A stretch of DNA of 16,472 nucleotides. Origin: Mariprofundaceae bacterium. GTDB taxonomy: Bacteria; Pseudomonadota; Zetaproteobacteria; Mariprofundales; Mariprofundaceae. The stretch spans positions 1 to 16,472 of the forward strand of contig WFOJ01000011.1 of NCBI GenBank assembly GCA_015488125.1, written 5' to 3'. Positions 6,147 through 13,678 of the stretch are shown here, one piece after another; within the stretch, counting starts at the first letter, position 1; each line of letters begins with the position of its first letter. The notes under the pieces are model-generated. The model was given only the letters and a program-made list of their open reading frames with translations, was not told the DNA's origin and did no database searches. Both the position numbers and the translations under genes were made by a program.

Positions 6147-6808
6147 ACAACGATGCCTTGCTGCTTTCCTTTCAACTGGCTGCCTGCACGGCGCTGTTGC
6201 TGATCGTGGCGGGCATGCCGCTGGCTTATGCGCTGGCGCGCTGGCGTTTTCCCGGCCATCTGCTGGCTGAGGCCATCGTTACCCTGCCGCTGGTGTTGCC
6301 GCCGACGGTGATCGGTTTTTATTTTCTGGTTTTTCTTGGCCGGGACAGCGCTGCTGGCAGGTTGGCCGAACATCTGTTTGGCACGCCACTGGTGTTTACC
6401 TTTTCAGGCTTGTTGCTGGCCTCGATGCTGTACAGCCTGCCCTTTGCCGTGCAACCGATGCAGCGCGCTTTTGAGGCTGTTCCGGCGCACATGCGCGATG
6501 CCGCTGATGTGCTGGGCGCGAGCTGGTGGCAGCGCTTTTTTGTTATCGAACTGCCGCTGGCCTGGCCGGGCGTGTTTTCCGGGCTGGTGATGGCTTTTGC
6601 CCATACGCTGGGCGAGTTTGGCGTGGTGCTGATGGTTGGCGGCAATATTCCCGGTCAGACGCAGACAGCTTCGCTGCTGATCTATGATCATGTCCAGTCA
6701 TTTGATGAGGCGGCAGCGCATGGTCTGGCGGCCATGCTGCTGGTAATTTCATTCCTTTCAATTCTGATCATGCTGATCATTCAGCGGCGCATGCGGCACG
6801 ATGTTTGA
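6143..6808 (+). CDS. modB: Molybdate ABC transporter permease
   Basis: A 221-residue inner-membrane permease with five or so hydrophobic helices; it pairs with ModC to transport molybdate. The EAA loop that docks on the ATPase is clear: AADVLGASWWQRFFVIELPLA in the central part, preceded by SLPFAVQPMQRAFEAVP. LPLVLPPTVIGFYFL and HTLGEFGVVLMVGGNIPGQT are typical ModB segments. The GTG start at 6143 overlaps the modA stop (GTGA) with only a weak ribosome-binding sequence, so re-initiation is probable. It overlaps modC by 8 nt. Length is as expected. Confidence 0.95.
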   Translation: MNNDALLLSFQLAACTALLLIVAGMPLAYALARWRFPGHLLAEAIVTLPLVLPPTVIGFYFLVFLGRDSAAGRLAEHLFGTPLVFTFSGLLLASMLYSLPFAVQPMQRAFEAVPAHMRDAADVLGASWWQRFFVIELPLAWPGVFSGLVMAFAHTLGEFGVVLMVGGNIPGQTQTASLLIYDHVQSFDEAAAHGLAAMLLVISFLSILIMLIIQRRMRHDV

Positions 6809-7655
6809 TATTTCCCTGACGTTCAGCCGGGGCGATTTTACCTTGCAAGCTGCATTACAACTGCGGGCTGGCGGCCTGCATGTGCTTTTCGGCCCTTCAG
6901 GCTCAGGCAAAACGACCTTGCTGCGCCTGCTGGCGGGTCTGGAGAACAAGGCAGTGGGTCACATCCATGCGCCGGATGGTCGCAACTGGCTGAAGATGCC
7001 GAGCCGCCTGCGTCCGGTTGGCCTGATGTTTCAGCAACATGCCCTGTTTCCGCATCTGAGCGTGCGGCACAATATCGCCTTCGGCCTGCGCGGCAAAACG
7101 GAGAATGAGCGGGTGGCAATGCTGCTTGAAGCCATCAGTTTAAGCCATCGCGCCCACTGTCGCCCCGGCAGTTTATCCGGTGGTGAATGCCAGCGCGTGG
7201 CGCTGGCGCGTGCCCTTGCCCCAGCGCCGCAATTGCTGTTGCTTGATGAACCATTTTCCTCACTGGATGAGCAGGCAGCCAGGGAACTGCAACAATTACT
7301 GAAAACGCTGCAACAACAGGATGGCTTCACGGTGCTGATGGTCACGCACAATAAAAGCGAGGCTTACCGCCTGGCCGACAGCGTCTGGCTGCTTGAAGCG
7401 GGAAAGGTGAGCGGTGGCGGCGAACCGGATCACATGCTGATGGGGCAGCGGCTGAGCGGTCGCTTTCAGGCAGAAGCTGAAGTCTGCCACGTCGAAAGCG
7501 ATGGTTTAATGGCGCGGCTGGAGGTGCGAATGGAGAAACGCCGCTTTTCACTGCTTGTGGATGAATCCTGGCGGCTTCAGCACGGCATTGAAGCAGGAAG
7601 CCGCGTCCTGCTGACCGCCAAGGCCAGTGATTTTTCAGTGTTTCCGGTTAGTTGA
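6801..7655 (+). CDS. modC: Molybdate ABC transporter ATP-binding protein
   Basis: A 284-residue ATPase that drives molybdate import. It shows Walker A GPSGSGKTT (31-39), Q-loop Gln79 in MFQQH, ABC signature LSGGE (125-129), Walker B LLLLDEP (145-151) and switch His183 in VTHNKSEA. A C-terminal TOBE-like region (about 222-282) could sense oxyanion. It is shorter than E. coli ModC (about 352), which carries a longer regulatory part; here separate Mop domains are supplied by ModG. ATG 6801 lies inside modB (8-nt overlap). It is the last gene of the mod run; a 151-nt gap follows. Confidence 0.93.
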   Translation: MFDISLTFSRGDFTLQAALQLRAGGLHVLFGPSGSGKTTLLRLLAGLENKAVGHIHAPDGRNWLKMPSRLRPVGLMFQQHALFPHLSVRHNIAFGLRGKTENERVAMLLEAISLSHRAHCRPGSLSGGECQRVALARALAPAPQLLLLDEPFSSLDEQAARELQQLLKTLQQQDGFTVLMVTHNKSEAYRLADSVWLLEAGKVSGGGEPDHMLMGQRLSGRFQAEAEVCHVESDGLMARLEVRMEKRRFSLLVDESWRLQHGIEAGSRVLLTAKASDFSVFPVS

Positions 7656-7806
7656 TGGCGTTTGACTTCAGATTGTTGAATCAACGGCTGGCAACATTCA
7701 TTGCCTGTGTGATGATGGGCAATTGCTATCGACGGGGACTTTCATAGCCTGCTGCCGATTGATGCGAAGAGGCGGCTGTCGGGTCAGCGCCTGATGTGGA
7801 GTGTTT
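7656..7806. other. Intergenic gap between modC and dapD
   Basis: This 151-nt gap is the longest before 15892 and probably holds the promoter of the dapD run. I see an interrupted dyad GTTGA-A-TCAAC at 7675-7685, and a possible hairpin with ATTGCC at 7700-7705 pairing with GGCAAT at 7718-7723 across a 12-nt loop. Neither is followed by a T-run, so no intrinsic terminator can be called. No convincing -35/-10 pair is visible. GGAG at 7798-7801 serves dapD. Confidence 0.4.
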
Positions 7807-8628
7807 ATGAATCATTTACAGGGTATGATTGAGCAGGCTTGGGAAAGCCGCAGCGAATGGGATATGCACACCGTGCAGAGTGAGTGGCGCGAGGGGATCG
7901 AGCAAGCGATCCAGCTGCTGGATGATGGTGGCGTGCGCGTTGCCGAACGGGGCAACGATGGTCAGTGGCATACCAACGAATGGCTGAAAAAAGCTGTATT
8001 GCTGTATTTCAAACTGCATGACAACACCCTGATTCATGGCGGCGATGCCAATTATTACGATAAAGTGCCGCTGAAGTTTGGTCATTGGGGCGAAGCAGAG
8101 TTTCGCAAGGCGGGGATCCGCGTCGTGCCACCGGCAACGGTGCGCCGGGGCGCTTTTATCGCGCCGAAAACTGTGCTGATGCCGTCGTATGTGAACATCG
8201 GCGCTTATGTCGATGAAGGCACCATGGTGGATACCTGGGCAACCGTGGGTTCGTGCGCCCAGATCGGTAAAAACTGCCATATTTCCGGTGGCGCCGGCAT
8301 TGGCGGCGTGCTGGAGCCGATTCAGGCTTCACCGGTGATTATTGAAGATAACTGCTTTATCGGGGCGCGTGCCGAAGTGGCAGAAGGCGTGATTGTGCGC
8401 GAAGGCTCCGTGCTTTCCATGGGCGTTTATCTTGGCCAGTCCACGCGCATTATTAACCGTGAAACGGGCGATGTTCATTATGGCGAGGTGCCGCCGTATT
8501 CGGTTGTTGTGTCCGGCTCCATGCCGGGCAAATCCGGTGGTCCCAACCTGTATTGCGCAGTCATCGTCAAGCAGGTGGATGAGAAAACCCGGGCGAAAAC
8601 CGGTATCACCGAGTTGTTGCGCGAATAA
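7807..8628 (+). CDS. dapD: 2,3,4,5-tetrahydropyridine-2,6-dicarboxylate N-succinyltransferase
   Basis: A 273-residue enzyme of the succinylase branch of lysine/diaminopimelate synthesis; it transfers succinyl from succinyl-CoA to tetrahydrodipicolinate. An N-terminal helical domain (NHLQGMIEQAWE, then WLKKAVLLYFKLHDN) precedes a left-handed beta-helix of hexapeptide repeats. The strongly conserved stretches include LMPSYVNIGAYVDEGTMV, DTWATVGSCAQIGKN, GIGGVLEP and GVYLGQSTRI. Length matches E. coli DapD (274). ATG 7807 has GGAG 5 nt upstream; an in-frame GTG at 7801 is an alternative but overlaps that site. maf follows 7 nt after the stop. Confidence 0.97.
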   Translation: MNHLQGMIEQAWESRSEWDMHTVQSEWREGIEQAIQLLDDGGVRVAERGNDGQWHTNEWLKKAVLLYFKLHDNTLIHGGDANYYDKVPLKFGHWGEAEFRKAGIRVVPPATVRRGAFIAPKTVLMPSYVNIGAYVDEGTMVDTWATVGSCAQIGKNCHISGGAGIGGVLEPIQASPVIIEDNCFIGARAEVAEGVIVREGSVLSMGVYLGQSTRIINRETGDVHYGEVPPYSVVVSGSMPGKSGGPNLYCAVIVKQVDEKTRAKTGITELLRE

Positions 8629-8635
8629 CAGACGA

Positions 8636-9202
8636 TTGAAACTGCTGCTTGCCTCTTCCTCGCCGCGTCGCAGCCAGCTGCTGCGGGCGGCAGGGTATGA
8701 AATTGATATTCAAGCTGTCGATGTGGATGAAAGGCCATTGCCTGATGAGTCGGTAGAGGCCATGGTGGCCCGACTGGCTTGCCTTAAATGCCAGGCCGCT
8801 AGCGTGCAGGATCGCCCTGTACTGGCAGCCGATACCATGGTCTGCCTGCATGGGCAGGCGCTGGGCAAGCCGGCGGATATGAAGCAAGCAAGGGCCATGT
8901 TGCAGGCACTTTCCGGGCAAACGCATCAGGTGTTAACCGCTGTCTGCGTGCGTCTGGGCGATCGCATGGCAGCGCGCACGGTGTGCACAGATGTCAGCTT
9001 TTATGCGCTTGAAGCAGAAGAAATTGACAACTACCTGCAACATCATGAGGTGCTGGACAAGGCGGGTGGCTATGCCATTCAGGAAGGCGCGGCCAGCTTT
9101 ATTGCCGCCATCAACGGGCCGCTGGATAATGTGATCGGCTTGCCTGTCAGAGTCAGCAGGGAACTGTTGACAGCGATTACCACAGGCAGGGAGAAGTCCT
9201 GA
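8636..9202 (+). CDS. maf: Maf-family nucleoside triphosphate pyrophosphatase
   Basis: A 188-residue cytosolic house-cleaning enzyme that hydrolyses non-canonical or dTTP/UTP-type nucleotides to monophosphates. The N-terminus LLLASSSPRRSQLL is the substrate loop, LAADTMV places catalytic D66, and LGKP, LSGQTHQV, DKAGGYAIQ and NVIGLPV are family motifs. No ATG is available; TTG 8636 gives exactly the family N-terminus (MKLLLASSSPRR), and the open frame upstream only shadows dapD. No strong ribosome-binding sequence is seen, suggesting coupling with dapD. The stop overlaps the rng start (TGATG). The YhdE-type versus YceF-type substrate class is not certain. Confidence 0.9.
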   Translation: MKLLLASSSPRRSQLLRAAGYEIDIQAVDVDERPLPDESVEAMVARLACLKCQAASVQDRPVLAADTMVCLHGQALGKPADMKQARAMLQALSGQTHQVLTAVCVRLGDRMAARTVCTDVSFYALEAEEIDNYLQHHEVLDKAGGYAIQEGAASFIAAINGPLDNVIGLPVRVSRELLTAITTGREKS

Positions 9203-10710
9203 TGAGCACTGAACTTCTGGTCAATGTCGCCCCTTTTGAAACGCGCATTGCCCGCATCGAAAACGGCCTGGCTGAGGAAGTCTATATCGAGCGCGAGCGT
9301 GGTTTGAAGGGGAATATCTACAAAGGCCGGGTGCAGCGCGTGTTGCCCGGGATTCAGGCTGCTTTTGTTGATATTGGTCTGCCCAAGGCGGGCTTTCTCT
9401 ACGCTGGCGATGTGGTGCGCAGCGGCAGTTCACTGGAGCTGGATGACGAAAGCAGCGACAATGAAGAAGAAACCAGCAACGAAAGCGAGCAGCGGCACCA
9501 GCGTCATATTGCTCCCATTGATTCCTTATTGCGCGAAGGCCAGGAAATACTGGTGCAGGTATCCAAAGGGCCGATTGCCTCCAAAGGGCCACGGCTGACA
9601 TCGCTGCTCAGCCTTGCCGGGCGTTATCTGGTATTGCTGCCGGGTGTGCAACATGTCGGCATTGCCCGGCGACTGGAGGGGCAGGAAGAGCGCGAGCGCC
9701 TGCTGGATATTGGTCGGCGGCTGCGGCCTGAAAACGCTGGCCTGATCATCCGCACAGTGGCTGAAGGGCATAGCGAAGAAGAATTGCAGGATGACCTGAA
9801 GTTTCTGACGCTGTTGTGGAAAGATATTGAGAAGCGAAGCAAGGATGCTGCCGCCGGCTCCATGCTGCACATGGATCTCAAGCTGTATCTGCGGGTGATG
9901 CGCGATTATGTGGATGATGACGTCAAAAAAATCCATGTGGATTCCCGTGAAGCCTATCAAACGATGAAAAAGTTTGCCCGCCGCTTTATGCCAGAGGTCG
10001 CTAAACGCCTGTATTATTATCCTGGCGAACGGCCTTTGTTTGATGTGTATGGCGTCGAAAACGAAATCGAGCGGGCGCTGCAACGCCGGGTTGCCCTGCG
10101 CTCCGGCGGCTATATCGTCATCGACCAGACCGAGGCGCTGATTGCCATTGATGTCAATTCCGGCTCTTTTGTCGGCTCGCGCAATATGGAGGAAACCAGC
10201 TTCAAAACCAACCTTGAGGCGGTGCATGAAATCGTTCATCAGTTACGCCTGCGGAATCTTGGTGGCATTATCGTGGTCGATTTCATCGACATGCAGGAAG
10301 AGGAAAACCGCAAGCGCCTGATGGAAGTGTTGCGCGAAGCGATCAAGCGGGACAAAAGCAAAACCCATGTGGCGCCGCTTTCTTCCCTTGGTCTGGTGGA
10401 AATGGCCCGCAAACGCACGCGGGATTCACTGGGCCGCATGTTGCTGGAGACCTGCCCCCGTTGCGATGGCACGGGGCATACCCGCAGCAGCCTGACCATT
10501 TGCTATCAGTTATTCCGGGCGATTGTTGCCGAAGGTCGCGCCTACCCTTGCGAAAAACTGCTGGTTATTGCGCATCCTGCGCTGATTGATCTGATGCTGG
10601 GCGAACAAAGCGAATGGATCACACGGCTGGAAGAGTTCCTCGATAAGGAAATCATGCTGAAAAGCGACGATAATTTTGCCCCTGAACACTATGAAGTCGC
10701 CCTGCTGTAA
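9202..10710 (+). CDS. rng: Ribonuclease G
   Basis: A 502-residue endoribonuclease of the RNase E/G family, acting in rRNA 5' end maturation and mRNA decay. An S1-type RNA-binding region (about 37-120; GNIYKGRVQRVLPGIQAAFVDIGL) carries an acidic, Ser-rich insert at about 74-101 (LELDDESSDNEEETS) not present in E. coli RNase G. The 5'-sensor and DNase I-like parts follow. D317 in IDVNSGSFVG and D360 in VVDFIDM are the Mg-binding residues, and C418/C421 (TCPRCDGTG) form the Zn-link. There is no long C-terminal degradosome scaffold, which favours RNase G over RNase E. ATG 9202 overlaps the maf stop by one base and has GGGAGAAG upstream. maf-rng adjacency is common in proteobacteria. Confidence 0.95.
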   Translation: MSTELLVNVAPFETRIARIENGLAEEVYIERERGLKGNIYKGRVQRVLPGIQAAFVDIGLPKAGFLYAGDVVRSGSSLELDDESSDNEEETSNESEQRHQRHIAPIDSLLREGQEILVQVSKGPIASKGPRLTSLLSLAGRYLVLLPGVQHVGIARRLEGQEERERLLDIGRRLRPENAGLIIRTVAEGHSEEELQDDLKFLTLLWKDIEKRSKDAAAGSMLHMDLKLYLRVMRDYVDDDVKKIHVDSREAYQTMKKFARRFMPEVAKRLYYYPGERPLFDVYGVENEIERALQRRVALRSGGYIVIDQTEALIAIDVNSGSFVGSRNMEETSFKTNLEAVHEIVHQLRLRNLGGIIVVDFIDMQEEENRKRLMEVLREAIKRDKSKTHVAPLSSLGLVEMARKRTRDSLGRMLLETCPRCDGTGHTRSSLTICYQLFRAIVAEGRAYPCEKLLVIAHPALIDLMLGEQSEWITRLEEFLDKEIMLKSDDNFAPEHYEVALL

Positions 10711-10716
10711 GCGCTG

Positions 10717-13560
10717 ATGAAAAACGATGAACAGGCGGTGATCCAGGTGCGCGGTGCCCGCGTGCATAATCTGAAAAATATTGATGTGACGATTCCGCGC
10801 AACCAGCTGGTGGTCATCACCGGCGTATCTGGTTCGGGCAAGTCGTCGCTGGCGTTTGATACGCTGTATGCCGAGGGGCAGCGACGTTATGTGGAATCGC
10901 TATCTGCCTATGCGCGGCAGTTTCTTGGCATGATGGAACGCCCGGATGTGGATAGCATCGAGGGCTTGTCACCGGCGATTTCCATTGAGCAAAAAACCAC
11001 CAGCCGCAATCCGCGCTCGACCGTTGGCACCATCACCGAAGTGCATGACTATCTGCGTTTGTTGTTTGCCCGCATCGGTCAGCCTTATTGCCATGGCTGT
11101 GGTCAGCCGATCACCGCCCAGAGTGCCAGCCAGATCATTGAACAACTGCTGAACTTGCCGGCCAACACCCGTTTGCAATTGTTAGCGCCGCTGGCTCGCC
11201 GACGCAAGGGCACGTTCCGCCAGGAGATGGAGCAGGCTGCCAAAGATGGTTTTGTGCGCTTGCGCGTGGATGGTGATATTCATTTGCTGGATGATGGCAT
11301 TCCTGAACTGGACAAGCGCTACCGTCACGATGTTGAACTGGTTGTGGATCGGCTGGTTATCCGCGATGGCATTCGCACGCGGTTGGCTGATTCGGTGGAG
11401 ACGGCCTTGCGTTTCGGTCAGGGCATGTTACTGGCGCTGACAGGTCAGGGTGAAGAAACGCAGGAAACCCTGTATTCCGAGCATTTTGCCTGCGCCGATT
11501 GTGGTATTTCCTACCCGGAGATCGAACCTCGCCTGTTTTCATTCAATTCGCCGCTGGGCGCCTGCCCGGAATGCGATGGTCTGGGCACGCGCATGCAGTT
11601 CGATGAAGCGCTGGTGGTGCCGGATGCGCGGTTATCGCTGGCGGAAGGTGCGATTGCGCCGTGGGGGGCGAGTGATGCGCCGATGTTTCGCCAGACGCTG
11701 GAGGCAGTCGCCGAACATCTTGGTGTGGATATGCATACGCCGTTTGGCGAACTTCCCAAAGCCGCCCGACGCGCTTTGCTGCATGGCACAGGCCGCAACA
11801 AGGTTCGCTTTCGCTTTGACACGGGTCGCCAGTCCCGCCTCGTTGAACGTCCGTTTGAAGGTGTGATCCCCAATCTTGAACGTCGCTTCCACGAATCGGT
11901 ATCCGAGGAAGTGCGTGAGACGCTGGGCCGCTTCATTCGTGAAGTGCCGTGCCCGCTATGCGACGGGCAACGACTGGGACTGGTGGCCCGGCATGTTCGC
12001 ATCGGCGGTTGTTCCCTGCCGGAGATCAACGCCATGCCACTGCGCGATGCCCTGCGCTGGTTTGAAACGCTGCAATTAACCAGGCAACAGCAGGATATTG
12101 CTGAACGTGTACTGGCAGAAATCCGTTCGCGTCTGGGTTTTATGATGGAGGTGGGGCTGGATTACCTGAACCTGGGGCGCACGGCCGGCACACTCTCCGG
12201 CGGTGAAGCGCAGCGCATCCGGCTGGCGACGCAAATCGGTTCGGCGCTGGTGGGCGTGCTGTACATCCTGGATGAGCCATCCATTGGCCTGCATCAGCGT
12301 GATAATGATCGTCTGCTGGCCACGCTTCGCCGTCTGCGCGATCTGGGCAACTCGGTGCTGGTCGTCGAGCATGATGAAGATGCGATTCGCCAGGCTGACT
12401 GGATCATTGATATGGGCCCCCGTGCCGGTGAACACGGCGGCGAAGTGGTCGCTGCCGGGCCGCTTGAGCAGATTATGCAGGCAAATACGCTGACGGCGGA
12501 TTATCTCAGTGGCCGTCGCCGTATTGCCATTGGCAAGCGACGACCGGTGAATAAAAAACACCCCATGCTCGGTGTTCGCGGCGCTGCGGCGCATAATCTG
12601 AAACATGTTGATGCCTTGTTTCCCGTGGGCCGCTTTAGCTGCGTGACCGGGGTATCAGGCTCTGGCAAATCGACGTTGATACTGGATACCCTGTTTCGCG
12701 TATTTGCGGCCGACAAGGGGCTGAAAACCGGACGTATCGGCCAGCATCGTTCATTGCATGGCAGCCAGCACATCAACAAGGTGATTGATATTGACCAAAG
12801 CCCGATCGGACGCACGCCGCGTTCCAATCCGGCAACCTATACCGGTGTGTTCACACCGATCCGCGAGCTGTTTGCTGCCGTACCTGAAGCGCGGGCGCGG
12901 GGCTACAAGCCGGGACGTTTTTCTTTTAACGTGCGCGGTGGTCGCTGTGAGGCCTGTCAGGGCGATGGCATCATCAAGGTGGAAATGCATTTTTTGCCGG
13001 ATGTGTATGTGCATTGCGAAACCTGCCAGGGCGCGCGCTACAATCGCGAGACGCTGGATATTCGTTACAAGGGCAAAACCATTGCCGATGTGCTGGACAT
13101 GACCGTCGAAGATGCCAGTGCCTTTTTTCAGGCTGTTCCGGCGCTGAAACGCAAGCTGGAAACGTTGCAACAGGTTGGCCTTGGCTATATCCGTCTGGGG
13201 CAGTCGGCGACCACGCTTTCCGGTGGCGAGGCGCAGCGCATCAAGCTGGCTCGTGAGCTGGCCCGGCGCGCCACCGGCGATACGCTGTATATCCTCGATG
13301 AACCAACCACGGGGTTGCATTTTGATGATGTGGCCCGACTGTTGGAGGTATTGCATGCACTGGTTGATCGCGGCAATACCATGATCGTCATCGAACATAA
13401 CCTGGATGTGATCAAAACCGCCGACTGGATCATCGACATGGGCCCGGAAGGGGGCGATCGGGGCGGCGAAGTTGTCGTCAGTGGCACGCCGGAGACGGTG
13501 GCCGCCTGCGAACAATCCTGGACCGGCCGCTATCTGGCTCCGATGTTGCAACATGCGTAG
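10717..13560 (+). CDS. uvrA: Excinuclease ABC subunit A
   Basis: A 947-residue damage-recognition ATPase of nucleotide excision repair; its dimer loads UvrB onto lesions. It has two ABC modules: Walker A GVSGSGKSS (K42) and GVSGSGKST (K651), with signatures LSGGEAQRIRLATQIG (about 493) and LSGGEAQRIKLAREL (about 834). Zn sites are C259/C262/C283/C286 and C744/C747/C767/C770, the latter within GGRCEACQGDG...CETCQGARYN. The UvrB-binding region FLGMMERPDVDSIEGLSPAI is present. Length matches E. coli UvrA (940). It starts 6 nt after rng with only a weak ribosome-binding site, so expression may depend on the upstream genes. I saw no LexA box in the short junction. Confidence 0.98.
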   Translation: MKNDEQAVIQVRGARVHNLKNIDVTIPRNQLVVITGVSGSGKSSLAFDTLYAEGQRRYVESLSAYARQFLGMMERPDVDSIEGLSPAISIEQKTTSRNPRSTVGTITEVHDYLRLLFARIGQPYCHGCGQPITAQSASQIIEQLLNLPANTRLQLLAPLARRRKGTFRQEMEQAAKDGFVRLRVDGDIHLLDDGIPELDKRYRHDVELVVDRLVIRDGIRTRLADSVETALRFGQGMLLALTGQGEETQETLYSEHFACADCGISYPEIEPRLFSFNSPLGACPECDGLGTRMQFDEALVVPDARLSLAEGAIAPWGASDAPMFRQTLEAVAEHLGVDMHTPFGELPKAARRALLHGTGRNKVRFRFDTGRQSRLVERPFEGVIPNLERRFHESVSEEVRETLGRFIREVPCPLCDGQRLGLVARHVRIGGCSLPEINAMPLRDALRWFETLQLTRQQQDIAERVLAEIRSRLGFMMEVGLDYLNLGRTAGTLSGGEAQRIRLATQIGSALVGVLYILDEPSIGLHQRDNDRLLATLRRLRDLGNSVLVVEHDEDAIRQADWIIDMGPRAGEHGGEVVAAGPLEQIMQANTLTADYLSGRRRIAIGKRRPVNKKHPMLGVRGAAAHNLKHVDALFPVGRFSCVTGVSGSGKSTLILDTLFRVFAADKGLKTGRIGQHRSLHGSQHINKVIDIDQSPIGRTPRSNPATYTGVFTPIRELFAAVPEARARGYKPGRFSFNVRGGRCEACQGDGIIKVEMHFLPDVYVHCETCQGARYNRETLDIRYKGKTIADVLDMTVEDASAFFQAVPALKRKLETLQQVGLGYIRLGQSATTLSGGEAQRIKLARELARRATGDTLYILDEPTTGLHFDDVARLLEVLHALVDRGNTMIVIEHNLDVIKTADWIIDMGPEGGDRGGEVVVSGTPETVAACEQSWTGRYLAPMLQHA

Positions 13561-13678
13561 CCTGTTACTGCCGGGCAGTTGGCTGTTATTGCCATGGCTG
13601 TCTCAGATCATTGAGGTCGAAACCATGCAATTGCGCCTGTTTGACAATACCAGCGGCAGTTTCTCGCCGGACGTATGA
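13553..13678 (+). CDS. Possible small ORF or leader minicistron before the aminotransferase
   Basis: The 114 nt between uvrA and the aminotransferase are spanned by one open frame of 41 codons. Its ATG overlaps the uvrA end by 8 nt, and its TGA overlaps the next start (ATGA). The first 20 or so residues are hydrophobic (LLLPGSWLLLPWLSQII), followed by a polar tail. An internal ATG at 13625 has GAGGT about 7 nt upstream, a better site than that of the first ATG, and would give a 17-residue peptide (MQLRLFDNTSGSFSPDV). The aminotransferase itself has no clear Shine-Dalgarno, so translation of this frame could feed it. I do not recognise a family; it may be chance. Confidence 0.3.
   Translation: MRSLLLPGSWLLLPWLSQIIEVETMQLRLFDNTSGSFSPDV

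Noticed and set aside
9526..10239. Long reverse-strand open frame (237 codons) inside rng
   Set aside because: It is the antisense shadow of a clearly conserved RNase G; the same applies to the 271-codon reverse frame at 2878-3693 within the fusion gene.
13567..13579. Inverted repeat ACTGC/GCAGT as a uvrA terminator
   Set aside because: The stem is only 5 bp with a 3-nt loop and is not followed by a T-run.
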